A DNA stretch of 64,000 nt, from positions 2,418,001-2,482,000 of the forward strand of contig NC_021741.1 of the NCBI RefSeq assembly GCF_000422085.1, written 5' to 3'. Of the stretch, positions 44,652 to 53,241 are shown piece after piece. This DNA is from Serratia liquefaciens ATCC 27592 (GTDB taxonomy: Bacteria; Pseudomonadota; Gammaproteobacteria; Enterobacterales; Enterobacteriaceae). Numbering within the stretch: the stretch's first letter is position 1; each line of letters opens with the position of its first letter. Both the position numbers and the translations under genes were made by a program. The notes under the pieces are model-generated. The model was not told the origin of the DNA. It ran no database searches and worked only from the letters and a program-made list of their open reading frames with translations.

Positions 44652-45971
44652 TTATTGGTTTAATAATTGGATTAAACGGCTCAGCGCGGCGGGCTGCGTT
44701 AGCGCGCAGTCCTCGATCACGCGGTCACCGTTCAAATGCGGCAGCAATAGCAGGATGCTGCGCAGTTTCGCACCGACGTCGGTCTGTCGGGCGGCGGTTT
44801 GCTTTCTTGTGACGATGTCACTTAACTGGCGGCCGTCGTGCAGCGTTAGCGTAACGCGGTGGAAACGTAACTCCGCATCCAGCTCGTCTGGCGGTGCCGT
44901 CAGGTCGGCATGGCGTTCAACCCGTGCCGCCAGGGCTGAAATATTTGGGTCAACGGGGGCCTCACCGTAGTGCATTAGCGGCACGCTGCCGCTGTACAAC
45001 GCATCGGCGATGACGTATTCCAGGCTAAAACGCGCCTCAACGCCGTTTGACGGGCGGCGAATATAGGGAGCGGTATCGGCACCCGGTGGAAAACTGACCT
45101 GGATCTTGGCGATGGCAGCGGAAATATCCTCGACGGCAATGCCTTGTTCGAGCAGGCGTTCGCGCAGGATAAATGCGGCCTCCGCAGCGCTGTGGGTACC
45201 GCCGCAGGTGGGATAGCGTTTAAATTCCAGCCCCGGTTGCAGGATACGCCACGGTGCCCCCCAATCGGCCGTCAACAGCTCGGGCCGCTGCCGTCCGTCG
45301 CCATGCGAGCTCAACAGGCTGTCTATCACGCCTTCCGGCTGCCCGGCAAAACCCAGCTGCGCCAGCAGCACGGCATTGACTGCCGCCCGAGCGGCGATCC
45401 CTGCGTGCAACGGCTTGGCGGCTGACCCGAACTGACTGCGCAGCCCAGCGGCCTGGGTGGCCGCCAGCCCAAGGGCGATCTGCGTTTGGTGCAGCGTGAG
45501 GTGTAAATAGCGTGCCGCCGCCGCAGTGGCGGCAACGGCACCAAGGGTGGCAGTGCTGTGAAATCCCAACTGATAGTGCTGAGTACCGGCAGCCAGCCCC
45601 AGTCGCCCGGCTGCCTCTACGCCAATGACATAGGCGGTCAGTAGCGCGTCAACGTCGGGGTTATCGTCGGTCAACGCCAACAGTGCAGAGAGCACCACCG
45701 TGCTGGGGTGCCCGCGCAGCGCGGGGTGATAATCGTCAAAATCCAGCGAATGGCTGATATAGCCGTAATAGAGCGCACGGTTCTCGGTACTGGCGGGCGG
45801 GAACACTTTTTTTACCGCTGCCAGGCCACTGTCGGTGAGTACGCCCTGGGCGATCGGCAACGCGCAGGCAAAATAATCTATCAGCCCAAGGCGGGCGGCC
45901 GACAGGGCTGATGCTTCGGGCCGGCTATCCAGCACCAAATGGGCAAATTGAGCGGTTATGAGCGATGACAA
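44652..45971 (-). CDS. MmgE/PrpD-family protein (YxeQ-like)
   Basis: A 439-aa member of the MmgE/PrpD fold (2-methylcitrate dehydratase and relatives). Residues up to ~240 are the helical domain with AARLGLIDYFACALP, SHSLDFDDYHPALRGHPSTVVLSALLA and the HSTATLGAVAATAAAARYL catalytic-type stretch. The start is an unusual TTG (45971): no in-frame ATG or GTG exists after the upstream stop. In B. subtilis YxeQ shares an operon with the YxeK monooxygenase and YxeMNO transporter. First gene of this operon. Confidence 0.9.
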   Translation of the reverse strand: MSSLITAQFAHLVLDSRPEASALSAARLGLIDYFACALPIAQGVLTDSGLAAVKKVFPPASTENRALYYGYISHSLDFDDYHPALRGHPSTVVLSALLALTDDNPDVDALLTAYVIGVEAAGRLGLAAGTQHYQLGFHSTATLGAVAATAAAARYLHLTLHQTQIALGLAATQAAGLRSQFGSAAKPLHAGIAARAAVNAVLLAQLGFAGQPEGVIDSLLSSHGDGRQRPELLTADWGAPWRILQPGLEFKRYPTCGGTHSAAEAAFILRERLLEQGIAVEDISAAIAKIQVSFPPGADTAPYIRRPSNGVEARFSLEYVIADALYSGSVPLMHYGEAPVDPNISALAARVERHADLTAPPDELDAELRFHRVTLTLHDGRQLSDIVTRKQTAARQTDVGAKLRSILLLLPHLNGDRVIEDCALTQPAALSRLIQLLNQ

Positions 45972-46196
45972 GATATAAAACCTGATTTTTTATGCGGTTA
46001 TGCGCCGGCCTGCGATTCAGATTTCATTGTGTGGCGATTTCATTAGCCCCGAAAGAACGAACGGAAATTTCATATTTCAAAATGGAATATGGTAGATGCC
46101 GATCCCGGCAATAAAGCTGGCTCAATACCGCGGGGCATCTGGCTTAGTCATTTTAAGGCAAAGCAAAGTCGCCATTTGGCTTAAGAAAAAAGGGCG
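45972..46196. other. Promoter region of the yxe-like operon
   Basis: 225 bp with no gene. AT-rich around 46060-46090 with repeated TTTCA elements (46067 and 46075). No canonical CysB site could be assigned by eye. Confidence 0.45.
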
Positions 46197-46361
46197 CTAA
46201 AGCGGGAACAGTTGTTCACTCAGCAGATCGATAAACACCCGCAGTCGGGGCGTCAGGTGCTTGCTGGAGGGCCAGAGAATTTAACGTTGCCGAATTCCGC
46301 AAGCACCTGTTGGGAGCGTTGCTCTGCCACTAACAGGTGGAAGTAACCTTGGCCGACGGCG
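46197..46361 (-). pseudogene. LysR regulator C-terminal remnant
   Basis: Minus-strand translation gives two pieces in different frames that read as the end of a LysR protein: AVGQGYFHLLVAEQRSQQ in one, and LWPSSKHLTPRLRVFIDLL then SEQLFPL stop in the other. The remaining ~230 codons are missing. The fragment directly abuts the stop of the hydrolase at 46362, so a deletion joined them. Confidence 0.75.
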
Positions 46362-47225
46362 TCACTCAATCATTGCCATAACGCGTTGGAACAGGATGCT
46401 GTCGGGGTTGGCCAACTCGTTAACCAGCGTGAAATGGTTGTTGTGCCGATCTTCCAGCAGCGCCACATTCAGCCCTTTTTCTCGGCAGGCGGCGAAGTAA
46501 GCCAGCGTCTGGTTTCTGAACCCCTGGGTTTCTTTGGCGCCGACGTCGAGCAGGATCTGCGGCGCATGTGCCTTTTCCGGCAGCATAAACAGCGGACTGA
46601 GGGTTACCGCCTGCTCAGGCGACAGGCGCATCCAGTCATTGATGTAGATATCGCACAGCGGTCGTATGTCGTACAGGCCGCTCAGCGCCAGCGCCCCTTT
46701 GATCACGTTGACGGGCACCTGATACAGGTGCTGCCAGTCATCGGCAATCAGCATGCCGCACAGGTGGCCGCCGGCCGAGCTGCCGCTGACGAAGATGCGT
46801 TCTGGATCGATGCCGTACTGGCCGGCGTGGTGGTAAAGCCAGGCTATTGCGCTACGAACCTCGCGGACGATTTCTGCCAGCGTGGCTTCAGGTTGCAAGG
46901 TGTATTCCAACGTAGCGACCGCTACGCCATGCTGGGTGAAATTTGCCGCCATCGAACAGGCTTCTTCCTTACGCTGGGAGTGCCAATAACCGCCGTGAAT
47001 AAACACCAACAGCGGTGACGGTTGTCTGGCGGCAGGGAACAAGTCCAGGCGCTCGGCGACGCCCATCCCGTAGTGGATATCGTAAATCCCCGGCGTCTGC
47101 GCTTTGGCCTGCGCGGCCAGTTGTTCATAGTGCGCCATACAGGCGTCAAAATCCTCTACCGAGGCACGGGCGTTGTACTGCACGGCGCGCATCGACAGAT
47201 CGTCAAACAGCAGGTCGATTTTCAT
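46362..47225 (-). CDS. Alpha/beta-hydrolase, esterase/kynurenine-formamidase-like
   Basis: A 287-aa cytoplasmic hydrolase. Oxyanion motif LLVFIHGGYWHS, nucleophile elbow FVSGSSAGGHLCG, acid region LLDVGAKETQGF and His in RHNNHFTLV. Pattern of the HGG(Y/W) esterase class that includes kynurenine formamidase. Upstream of the yxe-like operon on the same strand but 390 bp away, with a LysR remnant between. Its original regulator was probably that LysR. Confidence 0.85.
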   Translation of the reverse strand: MKIDLLFDDLSMRAVQYNARASVEDFDACMAHYEQLAAQAKAQTPGIYDIHYGMGVAERLDLFPAARQPSPLLVFIHGGYWHSQRKEEACSMAANFTQHGVAVATLEYTLQPEATLAEIVREVRSAIAWLYHHAGQYGIDPERIFVSGSSAGGHLCGMLIADDWQHLYQVPVNVIKGALALSGLYDIRPLCDIYINDWMRLSPEQAVTLSPLFMLPEKAHAPQILLDVGAKETQGFRNQTLAYFAACREKGLNVALLEDRHNNHFTLVNELANPDSILFQRVMAMIE

Positions 47226-47412
47226 TATCTATCTCTCCTTGAGGGGGTGCCCTCATCATCTACCTGAAGCCGTTTTGGCGTTTGCTTCTTAATGCGGGTA
47301 CAGGTCCGCCGTGACATGGCGCCTGGTGCACTAATAAACTGCATTTGCTGCGCCTTCCGCCTGCTCTCTGGACGGCATAGGCTACTGACAGGTTCTTTCA
47401 GGAGTCAGCAAC

Positions 47413-48849
47413 ATGAAGTCAATAACCCAACACGCCAGCCCGCCGGTCAATTTGCGTGGGATCCTTGCCAGCCTTTGTTTGTCGATGCTGGTTTCCTCAC
47501 TGGGCGCCAGCATTGCCAACGTGGGCTTGCCGACGCTGGCGCAGGCGTTCAACAGCTCTTTTCAGGCGGTACAATGGGTAGTTATCGTCTACCTGCTGGC
47601 CGTTACCACGTCGATTATTGCCATGGGCCGCTTGGGGGACAGGATGGGGCGCCGCCGCCTGTTGCTGACGGGGATTGCTCTGTTCACCCTGGCGTCAGGA
47701 TTGTGTGCTATTGCGCCGGGCATCTGGCTATTGTTGGCGGCGCGCGTTGCTCAAGGTTTGGGAGCGGCCGTCATGATGGCAATGACCATGGCGCTGGTTG
47801 GTGAGGCGGTGGGTAAAGAAAATACCGGCCGTGCCATGGGATTGCTGGGCAGCATGTCGGCCATTGGCACGGCGCTTGGCCCTTCGCTGGGGGGCGCACT
47901 GATATTGGGTTTCGGCTGGCGGGCGATGTTTCTGGTCAACATACCGGTGGGCGTAGTGGCTTTTCTGCTGGTTTATTGCTCCCTGCCGCAGGATGAACGG
48001 CAACGGCAAAAAGAACGCGGTCGGTTTGACTGGGCAGGGACCTTACTGCTTGGGGTAACGCTGGCCTGCTATGCGCTGTCGATGACGTTGGGGCGCGGTG
48101 ACTTTGGCGTCGTCAACCTGACGTTGTTGCTGGGCGCGGCGCTGGGGATGGGGTTATTTGTCCGGTTGCAAAAGCGCACGGCGCTTCCCCTGATCCAGTT
48201 GGCACTGTTCCGCCAACCGGGGCTGAGCGTCGGGTTGGCGATGAGTGCGCTGGTCATGACCATCATGATGACGACGCTGGTGGTAGGGCCATTTTATCTG
48301 ACGCATGGGCTGGGTTTGGCGGTTGGGCAAGCGGGACTGGCGATGTCGGCGGGGCCGATAGTGGCCGCGTTGCTCGGGGTACCGGCCGGTCGGTGGGTGG
48401 ATCGCTTAGGAGCGCAAAGGATCACTTTGATGGGGCTGACGACCATGGCTGTCGGGGCAGGCATCATGTCGATGATGTCGCTGAATCAGGGCGTGTTCGG
48501 CTACGTGGCACCGCTGTGCCTGATGACGCTGGGTTATGCGCTCTTTCAGGTCGCCAACAATACGGCCTTGATGAAGCATGCCGCCCCCGAGCAGCGTGGG
48601 GTGATCTCGGGCATGATCAACCTCTCGCGCAACCTTGGGTTGATCACCGGCGCTTCGGCCATGGGGGCGTTATTTATGCTGGCAACCCACACCGGCGATA
48701 TCAAGTTGGCTTCGTCGCACGCCGTTGCAAATGGCATGCAGATAACCTACCTGGTCGCCGGTGCGCTGGCGGCGTTTGCGCTGGTGATGGCTGCCAGAAA
48801 CGGTGGCGTCCGCCCGCACGAGGATGATTACAGCAGGTCGCCCCGGTAG
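47413..48849 (+). CDS. MFS exporter of the DHA2 family (14 helices)
   Basis: A 478-aa protein with about 14 membrane helices, motif A GRLGDRMGRRRLLLTG, the ALGPSLGGALILGFGWRAMFLVNIPVG motif-C/DHA2 region and SLSRN-like late motifs. Typical for drug/compound efflux. Start 47413 has AGGAG. Its last 22 bp overlap the convergent VOC gene. Confidence 0.9.
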   Translation: MKSITQHASPPVNLRGILASLCLSMLVSSLGASIANVGLPTLAQAFNSSFQAVQWVVIVYLLAVTTSIIAMGRLGDRMGRRRLLLTGIALFTLASGLCAIAPGIWLLLAARVAQGLGAAVMMAMTMALVGEAVGKENTGRAMGLLGSMSAIGTALGPSLGGALILGFGWRAMFLVNIPVGVVAFLLVYCSLPQDERQRQKERGRFDWAGTLLLGVTLACYALSMTLGRGDFGVVNLTLLLGAALGMGLFVRLQKRTALPLIQLALFRQPGLSVGLAMSALVMTIMMTTLVVGPFYLTHGLGLAVGQAGLAMSAGPIVAALLGVPAGRWVDRLGAQRITLMGLTTMAVGAGIMSMMSLNQGVFGYVAPLCLMTLGYALFQVANNTALMKHAAPEQRGVISGMINLSRNLGLITGASAMGALFMLATHTGDIKLASSHAVANGMQITYLVAGALAAFALVMAARNGGVRPHEDDYSRSPR

Positions 48850-49229
48850 GCGATATGAATTTTGTTGCCGTCCGGATCGCGGAGATAAGCGCCAAAATAT
48901 CCCTTGCCGTAATGGGTCCGCTCGCCGGCTTCACCTTCCGATGTGCCGCCCGCCGCCAGCCCGGCGGCATAGGCTTGCCGAACCTGTTGTTCATTCTGGG
49001 CGGTGAACGCCACCATACTGCCGTTGCCGGCACTGGCCGGCTGTCGGTTATAAGGTTGGTAGGCGTAAAAACGCGGCAATGTCCGGTCAGGCAATACCCA
49101 GCAACGAGCCCCGGGGCCGCCATCGGGCGTGACCGGGCGTTGCTTGAGTCCCAGTGGCAGCAAAATCGCATCGTAAAATGCAGCGGCTTTGTCCAGATCG
49201 CTGACGCCTACGGTGATATGACTAAACAT
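48828..49229 (-). CDS. VOC-family (glyoxalase-like) protein
   Basis: A 133-aa protein starting MFSHITVGVSDLDKAAAFYD, with the C-terminal metal-ligand-like YLRDPDGNKIHIAYRG. Fold and length are those of glyoxalase/bleomycin-resistance/dioxygenase superfamily members. Substrate unknown. Its 3' end overlaps the MFS gene end on the other strand by 22 bp. Confidence 0.88.
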   Translation of the reverse strand: MFSHITVGVSDLDKAAAFYDAILLPLGLKQRPVTPDGGPGARCWVLPDRTLPRFYAYQPYNRQPASAGNGSMVAFTAQNEQQVRQAYAAGLAAGGTSEGEAGERTHYGKGYFGAYLRDPDGNKIHIAYRGDLL

Positions 49230-49311
49230 AGTTTCCCTTATTTGACCTTGCTTACACGTTCCTTCAGCTTAGGCTTAATAGCCCCAAAAGGAACGACGCG
49301 GCGCTGAATTT

Positions 49312-50559
49312 TCAGCCCAGATATTCAATGATCGACAAACCGCCGTTGTAATCCGTGCTGTAAATGATCCCCTGAGCGTCGACAAATACGTCGCACGACT
49401 GAATAACCTGCGGACGATCGGGGCGTGTGTCCATCATCCTCTGCGGCGCAGCGGGAACCAAAGCGCCGGTTTCCTTCGGTTGATAAGGGTTGCTGATGTC
49501 GTAAGCGCGAACGCCGGCATTTTGGTAAGTGGCGAAAATCAGCGTCGAACTGATAAAGCTGCCAGGACGGTTCTCATGCAGATTATGGGGGCCGAAGTGT
49601 GCGCCTTTGCTGACGTAATCGCGTTCATCCGGCTGTGGGAAGGTCGCGATGCTCACCGGGTTGGTCGGTTGGCGAATATCAAACAGCCAGATCAACTTTT
49701 CGCCGTCCTGCTGGTTGTCGAGCACCGCCTCATCCAATACTACCAGCAGGTCCCGATCCGGTAGCGGTAGTGCGGTGTGGGTGCCGCCGCCAAACGGCGG
49801 GCTCCAGTTGCGATGGGCAATTAACTGCGGTTGACTGCGGTCCTTGATATCCAACAGGGTTAGCCCCCCGTCGCGCCAACTGGCATAGGCGGTATCGCCG
49901 CTGATGATCGCATGGTGCAAAGCGTAGCGCTTGCCCTCCGGCCAGTTGGGCGTTTCACCCCCGGCGCTGTGCATACCCGGTAGCCACCAACGCCCGGCGA
50001 TTTGCGGATGACAAGGGTCGGCCAGATCGACGGTCAAAAAAATGTAGTCGCTGTAGCCGTCGATCAGCGCCGAAACGTAAGCCCAGCGCCCGCCCACGTA
50101 CCAGATGCGGTGTACGCCGATCCCTTCCAGCGCCAGAAAACCAATCTCCCGTGGCCGGTCCGGGGCGGAAATATCGAAAATACGCATCCCGGCGCTCCAG
50201 CCGCGGAGATCGCTGCTCGATACCGTCTGGCTGATGGCGCGGGTGTAATAGACTTTTTCATCGGCAAAGCGGACGTCGGCAAATAAATCCCGGGCGTTAA
50301 TCACCAGCAGCAAATCGTCATGCGCCTGTAAATGCACATTCCAGGTGCCGGGTGGCGCAGGGACAAAGCCGGCGGGTTTCGGATCCTTCGCATCGCGTAC
50401 GTCGACGATGGAAAAGCCCTGCGAAACCATATGGCCGATATAGGCATAGCCCCGATGAACCATCACCTGTACGCCGTCCGGCCTGCCGCCCTGATCGCTG
50501 TGACCGATCAGCCGCATATTGCGGCTGTATTCGGGCTGCACAAGGGGTTGCGTTGCCAT
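49312..50559 (-). CDS. LVIVD-repeat beta-propeller protein
   Basis: A 415-aa protein built from repeated blades of the form (F/M)xIxDVxDPxxPxxxG: FSIVDVRDAKDPKPAGFV, MRIFDISAPDRPREIGFL, TVDLADPCHPQIAGRW, LTLLDIKDRSQPQLIAH, IWLFDIRQPTNPVSIATF and VRAYDISNPYQPKETG. These LVIVD propellers are of unknown biochemical function. No signal peptide. It starts 9 bp after a periplasmic sugar-type binding protein stop. ATG 50559 gives better spacing to AAGGAG than 50562. Confidence 0.85.
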   Translation of the reverse strand: MATQPLVQPEYSRNMRLIGHSDQGGRPDGVQVMVHRGYAYIGHMVSQGFSIVDVRDAKDPKPAGFVPAPPGTWNVHLQAHDDLLLVINARDLFADVRFADEKVYYTRAISQTVSSSDLRGWSAGMRIFDISAPDRPREIGFLALEGIGVHRIWYVGGRWAYVSALIDGYSDYIFLTVDLADPCHPQIAGRWWLPGMHSAGGETPNWPEGKRYALHHAIISGDTAYASWRDGGLTLLDIKDRSQPQLIAHRNWSPPFGGGTHTALPLPDRDLLVVLDEAVLDNQQDGEKLIWLFDIRQPTNPVSIATFPQPDERDYVSKGAHFGPHNLHENRPGSFISSTLIFATYQNAGVRAYDISNPYQPKETGALVPAAPQRMMDTRPDRPQVIQSCDVFVDAQGIIYSTDYNGGLSIIEYLG

Positions 50560-50568
50560 CATCGCTCC

Positions 50569-51642
50569 TTATTTCTTAGCCTGTTGCGCTTCAAGCGTGG
50601 CGAACCAGGGGGCGATGAAATCGTCTGATTTACCCCAGTTCGGGATCACTTTCGCCAGCGAGGCGACGTTGGTGGCCGCCGGATGGCTGAGCAGCAGGGC
50701 CTGCGGGATTGCCGCAGCTTTAAATTCATAGGTTGCAGGGGTTTTCTCGCCGCCAATTTTATTGGCCACCAGGCGCAGGTTAACGGCGCCGATCAGCTTG
50801 GGATCCACCGCCACGCTGAGCTTCCAGGCGCTGTCTTTAGCGCGCATCAGCGCCAGATCCTGGTTGGAGATATCGATACTGTAGAGTTTGATTTCGGTAC
50901 GGCCATTCTCCTGCAAGGCCTTGTAGGCCCCCTGGCTAAACGCATCCCAGGTACCCCAAATGGCATCGATTTTGCCTTTTGGGTATTTGGCCAGGATCGC
51001 GCCAATTTTGTTGGCCGTATCGCCCTGAACGTCGGAGGACACCGCACCGATGGATTCCAGCTCTTTGATGCCGGGCTGTTGTTTAAGCAGTTTCTGGTAC
51101 TGCGCCTGACGTCGCTCCATGGGCGGGAACCCCGCGACCCATAGCTTGATGATATTCGCCTGACCGTTGAAATCTTTTACCAGTTGGCCAAACGAAAGAT
51201 CGGTCAACGAAGCGTCGTCCTGCTGGGTAATGGTCACGCCCGGAATTTCGCCCTGCACGGCGGTATCAAAGGCGGCCACCGCGATGCCGCTGTCGGCGAT
51301 GCGTTTGAGCAGGGCGGTTGAGTAAGGATCGCGCCCCTGAGACAGAATAATGCCGTCGTACTTTTGGCTGATGGCCTGATTGACGAAGTCCTGGAATTTG
51401 GCGTCGTCACCGTTGGTCAGGAAGGTATTGACCTGAAAGCCGAGTTTGCGGCCTTCCTGCACCGCCCCGGATACGAACTGCGTGGTATTGTCGTCAGAAC
51501 CCAAATTGCGGATCACCGCAATGCGGATCGGCCCTTGATGATTCGCTATCGCTGCCGGGATTGGGGCGGCAGTGGGGGCGGATAGTGCCGGAAACACGGC
51601 GAACAGGCTGAGCGCCAGAAGTGAGGTGTTGAACAATTTCAT
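50569..51642 (-). CDS. Sugar-type ABC transporter binding protein (type I periplasmic-binding fold)
   Basis: A 357-aa secreted protein (signal ends FPALSAPTA). Type I periplasmic-binding-protein fold of the RbsB/TorT kind: IRIAVIRNLGSDDNTTQFVSGA, then ISQKYDGIILSQGRDP and GIAVAAFDTAVQG. There are no permease or ATPase genes in the window, so it is an orphan and may be a chemoreceptor or two-component ligand protein, or act with a distant transporter. Cotranscribed with the LVIVD propeller gene. Confidence 0.85.
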   Translation of the reverse strand: MKLFNTSLLALSLFAVFPALSAPTAAPIPAAIANHQGPIRIAVIRNLGSDDNTTQFVSGAVQEGRKLGFQVNTFLTNGDDAKFQDFVNQAISQKYDGIILSQGRDPYSTALLKRIADSGIAVAAFDTAVQGEIPGVTITQQDDASLTDLSFGQLVKDFNGQANIIKLWVAGFPPMERRQAQYQKLLKQQPGIKELESIGAVSSDVQGDTANKIGAILAKYPKGKIDAIWGTWDAFSQGAYKALQENGRTEIKLYSIDISNQDLALMRAKDSAWKLSVAVDPKLIGAVNLRLVANKIGGEKTPATYEFKAAAIPQALLLSHPAATNVASLAKVIPNWGKSDDFIAPWFATLEAQQAKK

Positions 51643-51687
51643 TGAGTTTTACCCTGCATGGTTAAGCATCATTAAAAAGCGAGAGGA

Positions 51688-51735
51688 CAATTCATCGTCA
51701 CCATTGGGATGGCTTTTTATTGAAAGGATGAATTG
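51688..51735. promoter_or_regulatory. Nine-base inverted repeat upstream of the orphan binding protein
   Basis: CAATTCATC (51688-51696) and GATGAATTG (51727-51735) in the 223-bp divergent region between the binding protein and hcxA. The spacing of 30 bp leaves its role open. Confidence 0.35.
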
Positions 51736-51865
51736 AGGCAGCCAGTTTCCATGGCCGACCGGCGGATGACAATGAACGAAAAAACATAAGCTAATGCAAA
51801 AGAGTATTAGTGATTGGCGTCCTCACCCCTATGATGGCAATAGCTGATAAAATAAGGACTTGAGC

Positions 51866-52954
51866 ATGAGTGATAACTCCATCCGCGTGGTCGTCGGCCC
51901 CGCCAACTATTTTGCATTCCCCGGAGCCATTGACCAACTGGCGCAGTTTTATTCCCCGCAACAGCTGAGCAAGGCGCTCTGGGTGTACGGTGAGCGCGCA
52001 TTGGCGGCGGCAAAACCCTGGTTACCGGCGGTATTCGACGACGCCGATGCTCGTCGGGTGCTGTTTAACAGCCACTGCAGCGAGAGCACCGTGCAGGATA
52101 TCGTGCGCCAGGCCGGCGCGGATCGGCAGGTGGTGATCGGCGTTGGCGGCGGTGCGGTGTTGGACACGGCCAAAGTGGTGGCCCGTCGCTTAGGGCTGCC
52201 GCTGGTGGCGATCCCGACCATTGCCGCTACCTGTGCCGCCTGGACGCCGCTCTCGGTGTGGTACAACGACCAGGGGCAAGCATTGCGCTATGAGATTTTC
52301 CATGATGCCAACCATCTGGTGTTGGTCGAGCCGGAAATTATCCTGCGTGCTCCAAAGGAGTACTTGCTGGCTGGGATCGGCGACACCCTGGCGAAATGGT
52401 ATGAAGCGGTGGTGCTGAGTCCGCAGCCGGAACGTTTGCCGTTAACCGTGCAACTGGGCCTCAATACCGCACTGACGCTGCGCGACGTATTGCTCAACCA
52501 AAGCGAGGCGGCGTTGCAGGCACAGGCGCAAGGACAATTGAGTCAGGACTTCCTTAATGTGCTGGAGGCGATTATCGCCGGTGGTGGTTTGGTGGGGGGA
52601 CTGGGCGATCGCTATACCCGCATCGCCGCCGCGCATTCGGTGCATAACGGGTTGACCGCGCTACCGCAAACCGATGCCTTCTTGCATGGCACCAAAGTGG
52701 CGTACGGCATTCTGGTGCAGAGCGCACTGTTGGGGCAACCGGAAACCGTGGCGCAACTGATTGCGCTTTACCGGCGACTGGATTTACCGGTCAGCCTGGC
52801 AGCGCTGCAGGTGGATATCCACGATGAAGCGCAAATTAAACGGCTGATCGAACGCACCCTGCAGCAGGGCGAGTCGATTCACCTGCTGCCGATCACGATC
52901 GACGATTCCAGCTTGCGCGCTGCGCTTAGCTTTGTGGAGTCACACCATCGTTGA
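51866..52954 (+). CDS. hcxA: Hydroxycarboxylate dehydrogenase A (YbdH family)
   Basis: A 362-aa iron-type alcohol dehydrogenase-fold protein, the same length as E. coli HcxA/YbdH and very close to it: IRVVVGPANYF, IGVGGGAVLDTAK, PTIAATCAAWTPLSVWYND, LLAGIGDTLAKWYEAVVL and FLHGTKVAYGILVQSALLGQ. In E. coli it reduces 2-oxo acids such as 2-oxobutanoate with NADPH. ATG 51866 follows AAGGACTTGAGC; the TTG six bases earlier is not needed. Confidence 0.93.
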   Translation: MSDNSIRVVVGPANYFAFPGAIDQLAQFYSPQQLSKALWVYGERALAAAKPWLPAVFDDADARRVLFNSHCSESTVQDIVRQAGADRQVVIGVGGGAVLDTAKVVARRLGLPLVAIPTIAATCAAWTPLSVWYNDQGQALRYEIFHDANHLVLVEPEIILRAPKEYLLAGIGDTLAKWYEAVVLSPQPERLPLTVQLGLNTALTLRDVLLNQSEAALQAQAQGQLSQDFLNVLEAIIAGGGLVGGLGDRYTRIAAAHSVHNGLTALPQTDAFLHGTKVAYGILVQSALLGQPETVAQLIALYRRLDLPVSLAALQVDIHDEAQIKRLIERTLQQGESIHLLPITIDDSSLRAALSFVESHHR

Positions 52955-52990
52955 GGGGTACGGATGGCGCTGGGTGTGCGTCATCTGACG

Positions 52991-53185
52991 TCAGGCGTTG
53001 TCCACCCGAGGATTGGAGTGGGTCGGCTGGCTGGGATACTCCACCTGGTGTTTGTGCAGATAGTCACGTATCAACTGACGGATCACCTGAGAGGGGGTCA
53101 CGTCCTGTTGCAGACAGAGTTCTTCCAGGGCTTTTTTCTTGTCTGGGTCGATGAGGACGGTCAGACGCGCCGTTTTCTTTTCCAT
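52991..53185 (-). CDS. Ribbon-helix-helix DNA-binding protein
   Basis: A 64-aa protein with the RHH layout: a beta strand TARLTVLID and two helices DPDKKKALEELCLQQD and TPSQVIRQLIRDYLH. Such proteins dimerise through the strand and bind DNA repeats. No toxin partner is adjacent. Two direct repeats upstream of the start are candidate sites for autoregulation. Confidence 0.8.
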   Translation of the reverse strand: MEKKTARLTVLIDPDKKKALEELCLQQDVTPSQVIRQLIRDYLHKHQVEYPSQPTHSNPRVDNA

Positions 53186-53202
53186 GGTGATTGCTCCAGA
53201 GG

Positions 53203-53221
53203 ATGATAATCAAATGATAAT
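53203..53221. repeat. Tandem ATGATAAT repeats before the RHH gene
   Basis: ATGATAAT at 53203-53210 and again at 53214-53221, an 11-bp period, 18-36 bp upstream of the RHH start. Candidate operator; the motif recurs reversed at 54607-54614. Confidence 0.45.
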
Positions 53222-53241
53222 AGCAGGGCGGCAATACTGCC

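Noticed and set aside
53203..53221. Fur box before the RHH gene
   Set aside because: The repeats are direct and only one half resembles a Fur heptamer, so a site for the RHH protein is more likely.
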